From assembly GCA_044222395.1 (NCBI GenBank), contig JBGANK010000005.1:1-64000 (forward strand): a stretch of DNA of 64,000 nt, given 5' to 3'. The notes under the pieces were generated by a model. The model saw nothing but the letters and a program-made list of their open reading frames with translations, had not been told where the DNA came from and ran no database searches. Below are positions 45,412 through 54,844 of the stretch, piece after piece; positions within the stretch are counted from its first letter, which is position 1, and each line of letters opens with the position of its first letter. The position numbers were made by a program, and so were the translations under genes. The DNA is from JAEUMD01 sp044222395. Its GTDB lineage: Bacteria; Pseudomonadota; Alphaproteobacteria; Rhizobiales; Hyphomicrobiaceae.

Positions 45412-47988
45412 CTACCAGAGGCCGCCACGGCCGCCGGAGTAGCCGGTCTCACCGCCGCCACCGCCACCACTGCCGCCAGTCCGGCTCGCGGGAGAATAGG
45501 GATCGCCGCCACCGCCGGCGGCGGCGCCTTCGACCGTGCTTGGATCGGTGAAGCCGATGACCGAATAGGCGTCGTCGGGTTCCTCGCCGGGCTTGAAGGC
45601 CTCGACGATGGCATCCTTCTCTGCCTGCTGGACGCGCAGTCCGGTCTTGAGGCTGACGCGGACCAGCTTGATCCCGGGCGGCACGCGGAACGGAACTGCG
45701 GGCTTGCCTTTCAGCGCCAGCTTGATGAACTCGCCGAAGACGGGGGCTGCAACCTTGCCGCCGGTCTGGCCTTTGCCCATGGGCCTTGGGATGTCGTAGC
45801 CGATGAACACACCGACGACGAGGTCGGGCGTGAAGCCGATGAACCAGGCGTCCTTTTCGTCGTTGGAGGTGCCGGTCTTGCCGGCGAGCGGCATGCCGAG
45901 CTCTTTCAACGAGGTCGCTGTGCCGCGCTGAACCACACCTTCCATGATGGAGGTGATCTGGTAGGCGGTGTGCGGGTCCATGATCTGCTTGCGGTCGTCG
46001 GCGAGGTTGGGCTCGGCCTGGTTTTGCCAGGATTCCGCTTTGCAGGAGTCGCAAGCACGATCGTCGTGCCGCCAGACGGTGCGTCCCCAGCGATCCTGGA
46101 TCCTGTCGATGAAGGTCGCCTGCACCTGCTTGCCGCCGTTGGCGATCATCGCATAGGCGTTGACCATGCGCAGTAGCGTGGTCTCACCAGCACCGAGCGA
46201 CATTGCAAGAACGGGCAGCAGGTCATCATAGACGCCGAAGCGGCGCGCATACTCGATGATGAGCGGCATGCCCATGTCCTGGGCGAGGCGCACGGTCATC
46301 TGGTTCCTGGATTTCTCGATGCCGACGCGCAACGTGGTCGGGCCGAAGGATTTCTCCTTGTTGTAGTTCTCGGGCTTCCAGATCTCCTTGCCAGGCCCCT
46401 GTTCGATCTCGATCGGCGCATCAAGAATGATGCTGGTCGGCTTGTAACCATTGTCGAGAGCGGCGGAGTAGACCAGCGGCTTGAACGAAGAGCCCGGCTG
46501 GCGGCGCGCCTGCACGGCACGGTCGAACTGGCTCATGTCGAATGAAAAGCCGCCGGCGACCGCGAGCACACGTCCGGTGTGCGGATCCATGGCAACCAAT
46601 CCGCCCGATACCTCCGGGATCTGCATCAGTGACCAGACGCCGGTCGGTTTCTGCGGATCCTCGGGTGACACGTAAATGACGTCGCCTTGCGCCAGCACGT
46701 CGCTGACGTTTGCCGGTTTGGGGGCGTTCTCGTTCTTTCTCGCCCACTTCACGGCTTCAAGTCCAAGCTCCACCGCCTCGCGCTTGTCGATGATAGCACC
46801 ATCCTGCCGGCGCGCAGGCTTGAGGCCGACGATGGCTTTGGTTTTCTGCACGTCGAGGACGACACCGAGCCGCCAGGGATAAATGTCCTCAGGGGATTCG
46901 ATTTCGGCCAGCCCCTTGCCCCAGTCGCCGGCGATGTCGATCTTCTTGACCGGTCCGCGCCAACCCTTTTCCCGATCGAAGGAGACGAGCCCGTCGGTCA
47001 GCGCCTTGCGCGCATAACCTTGAAGCTCGGGATCGAGCGTGGTGCGCACCGACAGGCCACCACCATAGAGCTTTTCCTCGCCATACTTGGCGTGCAGCGA
47101 ACGACGCACTTCTTCGGCAAAGAACTCGGCAGCGAAAATGTGCGCTCCGAACTGGCGCAAGTTGACGGTGAGCGGCTTGTTCTTCGCCTGCGATGCCGCG
47201 TCAGCCGTGATGTAGCCGTTCTCCCACATCTGGCTGATGATCCAATTGCGCCGCTCGGTGGCGCGCTTGGTATGCTTGAAGGGATGATAGTTGTTGGGCG
47301 CCTTGGGAAGTGCAGCGAGATAAGCCACTTCCTCGACCGTCAGATCCTTCAACTCCTTGTTGAAGTAGTTGAGGCTGGCGGCGGCCACACCGTAGGAACC
47401 AATGCCCAGGTAGATCTCGTTCAAGTAGAGCTCGAGGATCTTGTCCTTGGTGTAGGCGCGCTCGAGGCGCACCGCCAGGATCGCTTCCTTGATCTTGCGG
47501 TCGAACGTGCGGTCCGAAGTCAGCAAAAAGTTCTTGGCGACCTGCTGGGTGATCGTCGATGCGCCCTGGATCGACCCGCGTCCGGTCATCTTGCGCTCGG
47601 CGAACTTGACCGCTGCGCGGGCAATGCCGGTCATGTCGATGCCGCCATGCTCGTAAAAGCGCCGATCCTCAGCCGACAGGAAGGCGGCAATCAGCAACTT
47701 GGGGATCGTATTGATCGGGACAAAGATGCGCCGCTCGCGCGCATACTCGGCGATTAGCGCGCCATCGTGCGCATGGATGCGCGTCATGACAGGCGGTTCG
47801 TGCTTGGCCAAGAACTCGTAGTCGGGCAGATCTTGCGACGAGCGATAGATCATGAAGCCGGCCGCGGCCGAAGCGATCACGAACAGCAGCACGAACGTCG
47901 CAAAGCCCCAGCCTAGAAAGCCTAGCAGGAAGCTCTTGCGACGCCTGCGAGTTGGTGGCGTCGGCGGTGGAACGGTCGGAGCTCTCAT
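45412..47988 (-). CDS. mrcA: penicillin-binding protein 1A, bifunctional
   Basis: 858 aa. Basic N-terminus, one TM helix (about 22-48), glycosyltransferase domain with EDRRFYEHGG and TITQQVAKNF, an OB-like insert, and a transpeptidase domain with SSFK (active Ser), SRN and KTGTSND. Ends in a Gly/Ser-rich tail. Polymerises glycan and cross-links peptides in the periplasm. Located between prfB and an amidase gene, a common rhizobial order. Confidence 0.96.
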   Translation of the reverse strand: MRAPTVPPPTPPTRRRRKSFLLGFLGWGFATFVLLFVIASAAAGFMIYRSSQDLPDYEFLAKHEPPVMTRIHAHDGALIAEYARERRIFVPINTIPKLLIAAFLSAEDRRFYEHGGIDMTGIARAAVKFAERKMTGRGSIQGASTITQQVAKNFLLTSDRTFDRKIKEAILAVRLERAYTKDKILELYLNEIYLGIGSYGVAAASLNYFNKELKDLTVEEVAYLAALPKAPNNYHPFKHTKRATERRNWIISQMWENGYITADAASQAKNKPLTVNLRQFGAHIFAAEFFAEEVRRSLHAKYGEEKLYGGGLSVRTTLDPELQGYARKALTDGLVSFDREKGWRGPVKKIDIAGDWGKGLAEIESPEDIYPWRLGVVLDVQKTKAIVGLKPARRQDGAIIDKREAVELGLEAVKWARKNENAPKPANVSDVLAQGDVIYVSPEDPQKPTGVWSLMQIPEVSGGLVAMDPHTGRVLAVAGGFSFDMSQFDRAVQARRQPGSSFKPLVYSAALDNGYKPTSIILDAPIEIEQGPGKEIWKPENYNKEKSFGPTTLRVGIEKSRNQMTVRLAQDMGMPLIIEYARRFGVYDDLLPVLAMSLGAGETTLLRMVNAYAMIANGGKQVQATFIDRIQDRWGRTVWRHDDRACDSCKAESWQNQAEPNLADDRKQIMDPHTAYQITSIMEGVVQRGTATSLKELGMPLAGKTGTSNDEKDAWFIGFTPDLVVGVFIGYDIPRPMGKGQTGGKVAAPVFGEFIKLALKGKPAVPFRVPPGIKLVRVSLKTGLRVQQAEKDAIVEAFKPGEEPDDAYSVIGFTDPSTVEGAAAGGGGDPYSPASRTGGSGGGGGGETGYSGGRGGLW

Positions 47989-48475
47989 GGGTCCTGGTCT
48001 TGGTGATCCTGGTCTTGTTATCCGGTCCGACGTTAGTCCCGAAGGAGCATTCGGCTCACCCGGATTTGCGGGACTTGCACAAGTCGCCTTGCACGCGCCC
48101 GCCGAAGCAGCGACTCAGATTCGCGAATCTTGTCGCGCCTCCACGCGCACCAAAGGCACGGTTACCTCAAGCACTTGAAGAGGGAAGACAGAAACGCACA
48201 TGTCGCTCTTGCGATTGTTGCGATGCCCTAAGCTGGCAACCCGTTCAAGTAAATCTAGCACGGAATGTGGCACTAGGAGGTCGCACCGATACCATGTGCC
48301 AACAGCAATTCCGTGGACGGAGACGATTTTCCGTGGATCGGGAGGGCTGCCCGTACGGACCGGTGCTGCGATACGGCGCCGCAAACCTAGTACCAATAGC
48401 CTCCTGATACCGTTTGCTTTCCGAAGTTCGTTCAAGTGGCTGCGGCGCTGTCATGCGAACTTCGGAACGCGGATA
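47989..48475. other. intergenic region between mrcA and the amidase
   Basis: 487 bases. Apart from the hairpin at 48419-48467 and, presumably, the mrcA promoter, no feature was recognised. Confidence 0.4.
48419..48467 (-). terminator. hairpin after the amidase gene
   Basis: TTCCGAAGTTCG and CGAACTTCGGAA, 12-bp perfect arms with a 25-base loop, starting 9 bases past the amidase stop on the minus strand. Confidence 0.6.
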
Positions 48476-50149
48476 CTAGGGCCGCCACCGCGCGGTCCGC
48501 TTGTCGAAAAAGGCATCAATGGAGGTCGCGATCGACTTGGCGACCCGTGTCTGCCATTCGGGCTTATGCATCATTTCGGCGTCCACCGGGTTGCTCATAT
48601 AGCCCAATTCAACGAGTACGGACGGTGCGTGCGTTTGCTTGAGGACCTTGAATGCGGCGGAGCGCTGCGGCTCCTTTGAGAGGGAGACGGAGTGCTTCAG
48701 GTTGGCGACCAACATGTTGGAGAAATCCGTAGAGAAATTGGTGGTTTCCCGCTTCATCAAGTCGATGAGTATGCCGCGCACCTGGTCATTCTCCGATTCG
48801 AGAGCATGGGTATCGAGGCCGGCCACCAGATCGGCAGCGTTCTCGTTCTCGGCCATTCGCCGCGCCTGTTCATCGGAGGCTTTTTCAGAGAGCGTATAGA
48901 CAGTTGCGCCGCGAACGACCGCTGCATATTCCTTTGAAGCTAGAGAATCGGCGTGCAGCGAAATGAAGAGTTCAGCACCCAGTTCGCGCGACATCTTCAG
49001 CCGTTGGCCGAGGGAGACGTAGACGTCGCGTGAGCGCGTCATGGCGATGCGGTAACGGCCGCCCTCTTCAAGCGCCTTTTTGAGCTTTCCGGCGACACCA
49101 AAGACGATCGACTTTTCCATTATATTATCTTGCCCGATGGCACCCGGATCGATGCCGCCGTGACCCGGATCAATGAGGACCAACGGCTTAGCCGGGGCGG
49201 TCGGAGACTTGGCCAGCGGATCGTCGAAGATTGCAGGCTTAGAAGCCGGCGGCGGTGCTCCTGCGCCGGTTCCCTCACCAAATTCGGTTGCCGAGATTGC
49301 AGATAGATCAACTTCCAGCTGTGCAGCGGGGCCTTTTCCCGTGGTGTTCATCTTGGCCCCGTCGATGCGCACCGGGCCGGTGGCGTCCAAGACCAATCGA
49401 CCCTTGTGCTCGGCAAAAAGGCCGTACCGAAACGCCGAAATGAGGCCCGCGCCCTTGCGGCCGGTGCCATCGGGTACTTGGAATGTGACGTGGGGAAGGT
49501 CGATGACGACGCGATAGGGGTTGGCAAGGGTGAAGATTTCGGCGCGCACGCCGCTGCTCAGTGACAGCCGGATCCGCGTTTTCTGGCCGTCCACCACGAC
49601 CACGGCCTTTTCGACCGTCGCAGAAGCAGTGGCGGCCCCATTATTCGCCTCCACATCACCGGCGCCAGTCGCGGGCGTATCATCGCCTTCCTGATCTATA
49701 GGCGTGGTAGGAATAGTCGGAATGGACGGTGCAGAGGGTACCGCAGCCCAGCCGTCGCTCGCATTCTCGGATTTCGGGGTCGTTGTGGCCGCGGCTGATT
49801 CGGCAGCTGCCGGCGTGGCGGCAGGAAGCCGCGAAGTGGCTTTCGTCCCCGACGTGCCTGCAGATTCTGCATTGCTCGGCGCGGTGGCTTTAGCCGATTC
49901 GCTCGGTTTGGCTCCCTCTGGCGCGGTGTTCTGCGGTCCGCGATTGCGCTGGATTACGGTATCAAAGACGGATTTCGGTTTGTCGTCCTGGGCATTGGCG
50001 CCGGAGCCTCCCAGCGCTGCAAGACAGCAAACCAGTGTGCAGAGCAGCAACAGTTGTGGCGTTGACGCCGCAGGTGACGCGTGTCGCTTTGCGCCAGCTT
50101 TCGACGGATCGTCCAATACCTTTATGGAGTTTAAGGTTGTACGCGCCAC
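48476..50149 (-). CDS. N-acetylmuramoyl-L-alanine amidase (AMIN + Amidase_3), second copy
   Basis: 557 aa from GTG 50149. A hydrophobic signal lies at about 31-53 (LLLLCTLVCCLAALGGSGANA), after an unusual 30-residue N-terminal tail; then a long Ala/Thr/Pro linker (60-180), an AMIN domain (180-290) and Amidase_3 (about 320-550; VLIDPGHGGIDPGA, ELFISLHAD, SVLVELGYMSN). About 120 residues longer than the copy at 28.8 kb because of the linker. Splits septal peptidoglycan. Divergent from rne, beside mrcA. Confidence 0.93.
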   Translation of the reverse strand: MARTTLNSIKVLDDPSKAGAKRHASPAASTPQLLLLCTLVCCLAALGGSGANAQDDKPKSVFDTVIQRNRGPQNTAPEGAKPSESAKATAPSNAESAGTSGTKATSRLPAATPAAAESAAATTTPKSENASDGWAAVPSAPSIPTIPTTPIDQEGDDTPATGAGDVEANNGAATASATVEKAVVVVDGQKTRIRLSLSSGVRAEIFTLANPYRVVIDLPHVTFQVPDGTGRKGAGLISAFRYGLFAEHKGRLVLDATGPVRIDGAKMNTTGKGPAAQLEVDLSAISATEFGEGTGAGAPPPASKPAIFDDPLAKSPTAPAKPLVLIDPGHGGIDPGAIGQDNIMEKSIVFGVAGKLKKALEEGGRYRIAMTRSRDVYVSLGQRLKMSRELGAELFISLHADSLASKEYAAVVRGATVYTLSEKASDEQARRMAENENAADLVAGLDTHALESENDQVRGILIDLMKRETTNFSTDFSNMLVANLKHSVSLSKEPQRSAAFKVLKQTHAPSVLVELGYMSNPVDAEMMHKPEWQTRVAKSIATSIDAFFDKRTARWRP

Positions 50150-51098
50150 CCGCTACGAGACCTGCTTCATAAACTGATGAGAATTTACGATTTTTTCGCC
50201 AAGGCTCGGCTATCTTCGTTGCTCCTTCGAAAGGTTGCAACCGGTCTGGTCGCTTATATCACTCTTGCCATCGATTGGGCGAACCCGTAGAAGTTTGTGT
50301 CGCTCTGTGGCGACTGTGACCGCCCCAGCCGGCTTGCGGCCAGGAACGAATGTTCACCGCAATTTTCGGTTGTTCGAGGCCCTCACGCAGAAGGCTGGCG
50401 CATTGATGTGAGCTATGCGCTGCGTGATGGGCTCGCTGGTCGACCGCGGCGCGATGGCAAGGCCTCATGTTGCGGAGGACTTCAACACCGGTAAGGCGTT
50501 GAAGCTTCGGTTGGCGAGGACGGGGACGTCAGCGTCGCAGGGTAAACGTGCAGCGTCAGACTGGCTGCTGCCTCTTCCGGATTGCGTTGCGTTTCGCCGG
50601 TGCGAACCGGCGCCACCGGAGGACGTGCAGGCCGTTCATTCTGACGTAGCGGGCGGAACGCGTGTCGTCGACAGACAATTGTGTCGTCGGAGTACGCTGA
50701 TTCCGCGAGCTCGGGGCACGACAACGGCCCAGGACTTGATCGGTGGCCCGGAAAGGCGGGCCACAACACAGAACAACTCGCCACGAACATCACTCGTGGC
50801 TGCGTTGGTTCCGGCTGAAAAGAGGCACTCGACAGGCCCGGCGCCGGACCATGCACGAAAGAACAGGACACATGCAAAATCACCGCATGTCTCGCCTTCA
50901 GCAAACGGGAGCTGCAAATTGCTCCTGGTATTGCGGGCCGGTCCCAACCGGCTCGGGCAAGCCATGCGCCCACGCTTGCGTTCCAAACAGACAGACAACC
51001 CCCAGAGAAAAATCGCGCGGCCGTGTCGCATGCCAGATCGCTGGCTTAGACGCTTGGCGCCGACGGTGCACACGCCTCCGCGCGGAGGACTTCAAGAC
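50150..51098. other. rne leader and divergent promoter region
   Basis: About 950 bases between the amidase and RNase E starts. A frame in phase with rne is open from 50415, but its translation lacks similarity to RNase E and the family start is at 51099. A long rne 5' UTR would fit the autoregulation known from other bacteria. GGAGGACTTCAAGAC before 51099 is the rne ribosome site. Confidence 0.5.
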
Positions 51099-54000
51099 AT
51101 GGCTGAATCAAACAAAATGCTTATCGATGCCACGCATCCCGAGGAGACTCGGGTGGTGGTGCTGCGCGGAGGCCGCGTAGAAGAATTCGACTATGAATCC
51201 GCTGCACGCAAACAGCTGCGCGGCAATATCTATCTCGCCAAGGTGACGCGCGTCGAGCCGTCGCTGCAGGCGGCGTTCATCGACTACGGCGGCAACCGAC
51301 ACGGTTTCCTCGCCTTCAACGAAATTCATCCCGACTACTACCAGATTCCTGTGGCCGACCGACAGGCGCTGCTGGAGGAAGAGGCCGCCGCCGAGGCCGC
51401 CGAAGAAGCTGCCGCTGAAGCGCGTGCGGACGCGCGTGCACGGCGGGAGGCGGCTCGTGCTGCCGCCAAGGCCGCCCGCCGCAAGGCCGCTGCGGAGGCA
51501 TCCGGTGATGTGGATGGCGACGAGGAGGATGACGAGGACGATCTTTCCGTCGAAGACGACGATGCCGGAGAGATCACGGATCTCCAGAACGAAAGCGTCG
51601 ACACACTCGCCGACAATGACGACGATGCGGACGGTGATGGCGGGAGCGAGAAGGCCCGATCGCGGTCGCTGGTCGAGGACGCCGGCCTCGCAGACGAGCG
51701 GCTGAGCGATGCCGTCTACGTTGAGCCGCGAGAGTTGGATGCCGATGCTGAAGCAGTCTCGGAAGCGGCCGAGGCTGCGCGCGCAGTCGTTGCCACCGCC
51801 GAACGGGTCACAGCGGGCGAATTCGATCACGACGGCGGAAGAGCCCCGGCAAGCGAGGCAGCAAGCAGTGATGAGATCGACCGTGACGCTCCACGGCCGC
51901 GCGGCCTCGTCGAAGATGAAGGCGTTCACGAGGTCAACACGGTTGCCGAAGTCTCGACCGTCGACGCGGAAGAATCCGTGGAGCAGGTCGGTTCGGAAGA
52001 TGCGCTGGAGGAACTGCCCTCGCGGCCACGCCGACGCCCGCGCAGCTACAAGATCCAGGAGGTCATCAAGCGCCGCCAGGTGGTTCTGGTCCAGGTCGTC
52101 AAGGAGGAGCGCGGCAACAAGGGTGCGGCGCTCACAACCTATCTTTCGCTGGCGGGCCGATACACGGTGTTGATGCCCAACACCGCCCGTGGCGGCGGCA
52201 TCTCGCGCAAGATCACGCAGCCGCAGGACAGGAAGCGGTTGAAGGCGATTGCCGCCGAGCTCGACGTGCCGGAGGGCATGGGTCTCATCATTCGGACGGC
52301 AGGAGCGGCGCGAACGAAGCAGGAGATCAAGCGCGACTTCGAATACCTGCTGCGGCTTTGGGAAAGCGTGCGCGAATTGACACTGCAGTCGACGGCGCCG
52401 AGCCTCGTCTACGAGGAAGGCAATCTGATCAAGCGCTCGATCCGCGACCTTTACAACAAGGACGTGGAGGAAATCATCGTCGCGGGCGAGGATGCGTTCC
52501 GGGATGCGCGCGAGTTCATGCGCATGCTGATGCCGAGCCATGCCAAGAACGTGGTCGAGTTCAAGCAACCTGAGCCGCTGTTCACGCGATTCCAGATCGA
52601 ACGTCAGCTCAACGCGATGTTCAGCCCGTATGTGACGTTGCGTTCGGGCGGCTACCTCGTCATCAACCAGACCGAGGCGCTCGTAGCAATCGACGTCAAC
52701 TCGGGCAAGGCGACCCGCGAATTCTCGATCGAGGAGACGGCGCTCGTCACCAACTGCGAGGCGGCCGACGAAATCGCGCGCCAGCTGAAGCTGCGCGACC
52801 TGGCCGGCCTCATCGTGATCGACTTCATCGACATGGAGGAGAAGCGCAACAACCGCACGGTCGAGCGGCGCCTCAAGGAAGCGCTCAAGCACGATCGTGC
52901 CCGTATCCAGGTCGGCCGCATCAGTCATTTCGGCCTCTTGGAAATGTCGCGCCAGCGCCTGCGCACCGGTGTTCTGGAGGGGTCTACGTCACAGTGCCCG
53001 CACTGCCAGGGAACGGGCATCATCCGCTCGGTGGAAAGCGTGGCGCTCGCGGTCCTGCGCGGCCTCGAGGATGCGGTGATGGGTGGGGCGCGGGGATCGC
53101 TGACGGCGGTGACGACGCCGACTGTGGCGCTCTACATCCTCAACAAGAAGCGCACCTTCATCAACGACATGGAAACGCGCCACGGCCTGCCGGTCACGGT
53201 CGAGGGCTCGGAGAAGATGCAGGGCGCCAACTTCGCGATCGAGCGGGGGCCGGCGCCGGCACACCATCATCGCCGGCCGGAGAAGACCGCCGTCAATATG
53301 GACTGGGGCTTCGACGACGAAGACACCGCGATCGAGGACGAAGCGGAAGAGATCGACGCGGAAGCCATCAGCAACGACGAACGCAGCGAGCGTGGTGAGC
53401 GTGGCAACGGGGACGGCGATGGCCGCCGCCGCAAACGCCGCCGGCGTCGCGGCCGGCGTGGCGACCGTGACGAGCGCGATCTGCGCGCCAGCGAGGCGCC
53501 CGACGAACTCGACGACGTCGATGACGCCGAATCGAAGCCAAGCCGGGCTGCCCGTCGCGATGACCGTGATGACAATGACGATACCGGCGAGCCAGCCGAG
53601 GAGACACTGGAGGCGCGCGAACCGGCTGCTGAGAACGGCGAGGGCGGCAATGGTCAGCGGCGGCGGCGGCGGCGCGGCCGTCGTGGCGGACGCCGCAACC
53701 GTGAGCGTCTCGGGCATGCCGGAGAGGGCGCCGAGGAGGCGAGCCACGGCGATGGCGAGGACGGAAATCGTAATGACGATGGCGACGATGGCGCGGAAGA
53801 TCGTGCGGGCGCACACGAGGTGAGCGAGAGCGGAAACGACAACGAACGGTTTGGGCACACCCGGCCTGAAGGCGACATAGCGGAGGCTTCCGCAGAGACG
53901 GATGCAAAGCGGGCTTTGGCGGAAGCCGAGCCGGAACCGATCGCAAGAAGCCGCTCGGTGCCTGAAGAGGCGCCCGCAGTCAGTGACGCGTCCGGTCAAG

Positions 54001-54203
54001 GCAACGGGGCCAGCGCACGCCATAGCGACACCCAAGCCGCGAGAACGCCGCGCACACCGCGCGGCGAGCAGATGTCGGCGGCCCCCAAGATCGAGCGGGT
54101 CGTCGTGTCGCCCGATTCACCGCTTGCCGATGAGCAGGAGGCGGGTGGCTCGGCTGCGTCGGACCTACCGGCCCGAAAGGGCTGGTGGCAGCGCCGGGTC
54201 TGA
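51099..54203 (+). CDS. rne: ribonuclease E
   Basis: Endoribonuclease and scaffold of the degradosome, 1034 aa. N-terminus MAESNKMLIDATHPEETRVVV matches alphaproteobacterial RNase E. The S1 domain (from about 37) is interrupted by an acidic, low-complexity block (about 90-310), then resumes (RRQVVLVQVVKEERGNKGAALTTYLSL). DNase I-like core with AIDVNSGKATRE and IDFIDMEEKRNN carries the two catalytic Asp; Zn-link CPHCQGTG (near 633). The C-terminal 300 residues are disordered, with alternating Arg-rich (RRRKRRRRRGRRG) and acidic runs for RNA and protein binding. Confidence 0.96.
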   Translation: MAESNKMLIDATHPEETRVVVLRGGRVEEFDYESAARKQLRGNIYLAKVTRVEPSLQAAFIDYGGNRHGFLAFNEIHPDYYQIPVADRQALLEEEAAAEAAEEAAAEARADARARREAARAAAKAARRKAAAEASGDVDGDEEDDEDDLSVEDDDAGEITDLQNESVDTLADNDDDADGDGGSEKARSRSLVEDAGLADERLSDAVYVEPRELDADAEAVSEAAEAARAVVATAERVTAGEFDHDGGRAPASEAASSDEIDRDAPRPRGLVEDEGVHEVNTVAEVSTVDAEESVEQVGSEDALEELPSRPRRRPRSYKIQEVIKRRQVVLVQVVKEERGNKGAALTTYLSLAGRYTVLMPNTARGGGISRKITQPQDRKRLKAIAAELDVPEGMGLIIRTAGAARTKQEIKRDFEYLLRLWESVRELTLQSTAPSLVYEEGNLIKRSIRDLYNKDVEEIIVAGEDAFRDAREFMRMLMPSHAKNVVEFKQPEPLFTRFQIERQLNAMFSPYVTLRSGGYLVINQTEALVAIDVNSGKATREFSIEETALVTNCEAADEIARQLKLRDLAGLIVIDFIDMEEKRNNRTVERRLKEALKHDRARIQVGRISHFGLLEMSRQRLRTGVLEGSTSQCPHCQGTGIIRSVESVALAVLRGLEDAVMGGARGSLTAVTTPTVALYILNKKRTFINDMETRHGLPVTVEGSEKMQGANFAIERGPAPAHHHRRPEKTAVNMDWGFDDEDTAIEDEAEEIDAEAISNDERSERGERGNGDGDGRRRKRRRRRGRRGDRDERDLRASEAPDELDDVDDAESKPSRAARRDDRDDNDDTGEPAEETLEAREPAAENGEGGNGQRRRRRRGRRGGRRNRERLGHAGEGAEEASHGDGEDGNRNDDGDDGAEDRAGAHEVSESGNDNERFGHTRPEGDIAEASAETDAKRALAEAEPEPIARSRSVPEEAPAVSDASGQGNGASARHSDTQAARTPRTPRGEQMSAAPKIERVVVSPDSPLADEQEAGGSAASDLPARKGWWQRRV

Positions 54204-54246
54204 AGCCGAGGCGTCTACGCCGAGGACTATCCGCGGTGAATGCATT

Positions 54247-54273
54247 GGGCACGGCAGCCTGGCTGCTGTGCCC
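54247..54273 (+). terminator. terminator after rne
   Basis: GGGCACGGCAGC and GCTGCTGTGCCC pair at 11 of 12 positions around a 3-base loop, 43 bases past the rne stop, followed by CTTCTTG. Confidence 0.65.
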
Positions 54274-54333
54274 CTTCTTGTCGCCGGCCCTGAAGAAGGG
54301 GAGCAGAATCGCGAGTTCCGATTCTGATTTCGC

Positions 54334-54666
54334 ATGATGCGTGGAGCTCTTGGCCTCATTGCCGGTGTCATCATTATTTTGTCGTCGCTGACGAACGCCG
54401 GTTCCAATATCTGGCTGTCGGCTACAGGCAATGGATTTTTCGTACCCGGCGAAAGCAACATCTTCTCGTTCGAAGTCACAAAGATGAACGAAGGCTCGGG
54501 CGGTTGGTGGCTCTATGCGAAAGACGGGAATTTCTATTATGCGATTACAGAAGATGGAAATCCGGAATACTATACGTATCCGGCTGGAAAAGAGCCGCCC
54601 GGCTTTGATTCCTTGAACCTGGAGACCTGGGACAAAGCACTGCTGGCGCCAGGTCAGCGGAAGTAG
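54334..54666 (+). CDS. small exported protein of unknown function
   Basis: 110 aa. Signal peptide (MMRGALGLIAGVIIILSSLTNAGS), then an aromatic-rich mature part (IWLSATGNGFFVPGESN, GGWWLYAKDGNFYYAITEDGNPEYYTY). No family recognised. Codon use is AT-richer than in rne or dctB, which suggests later acquisition. A small stem (AGAATCG/CGATTCT) lies just upstream. No ribosome site is obvious; the coding call rests on the signal peptide and composition. Confidence 0.6.
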   Translation: MMRGALGLIAGVIIILSSLTNAGSNIWLSATGNGFFVPGESNIFSFEVTKMNEGSGGWWLYAKDGNFYYAITEDGNPEYYTYPAGKEPPGFDSLNLETWDKALLAPGQRK

Positions 54667-54844
54667 GAACTGATTCCAATTCGCGGGCCGGCTCGCCGGG
54701 GGACGCGAATTTCGCGACCAGAACAGACATCGAGGGCGGGTCAGCGAGCGTCGACCTTCGCGCGACCAAGTCCGCGATGGCGCGGACGGCGAACCCGGCT
54801 GGCGTAAGGTCGCCGCCGCACCAACTACTGCCATCGACCGGCCG

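Noticed and set aside
44887..46176. 429-codon frame antisense to prfB and mrcA
   Set aside because: Shadow of two well-identified genes.
50415..51098. In-frame N-terminal extension of RNase E
   Set aside because: The family N-terminus begins at MAESNKMLIDATHPEE; the extension is Arg-rich without similarity and 51099 has a good ribosome site.
51108..52928. 606-codon frame antisense to rne
   Set aside because: Shadow of the RNase E core, created by GC-rich codon bias.
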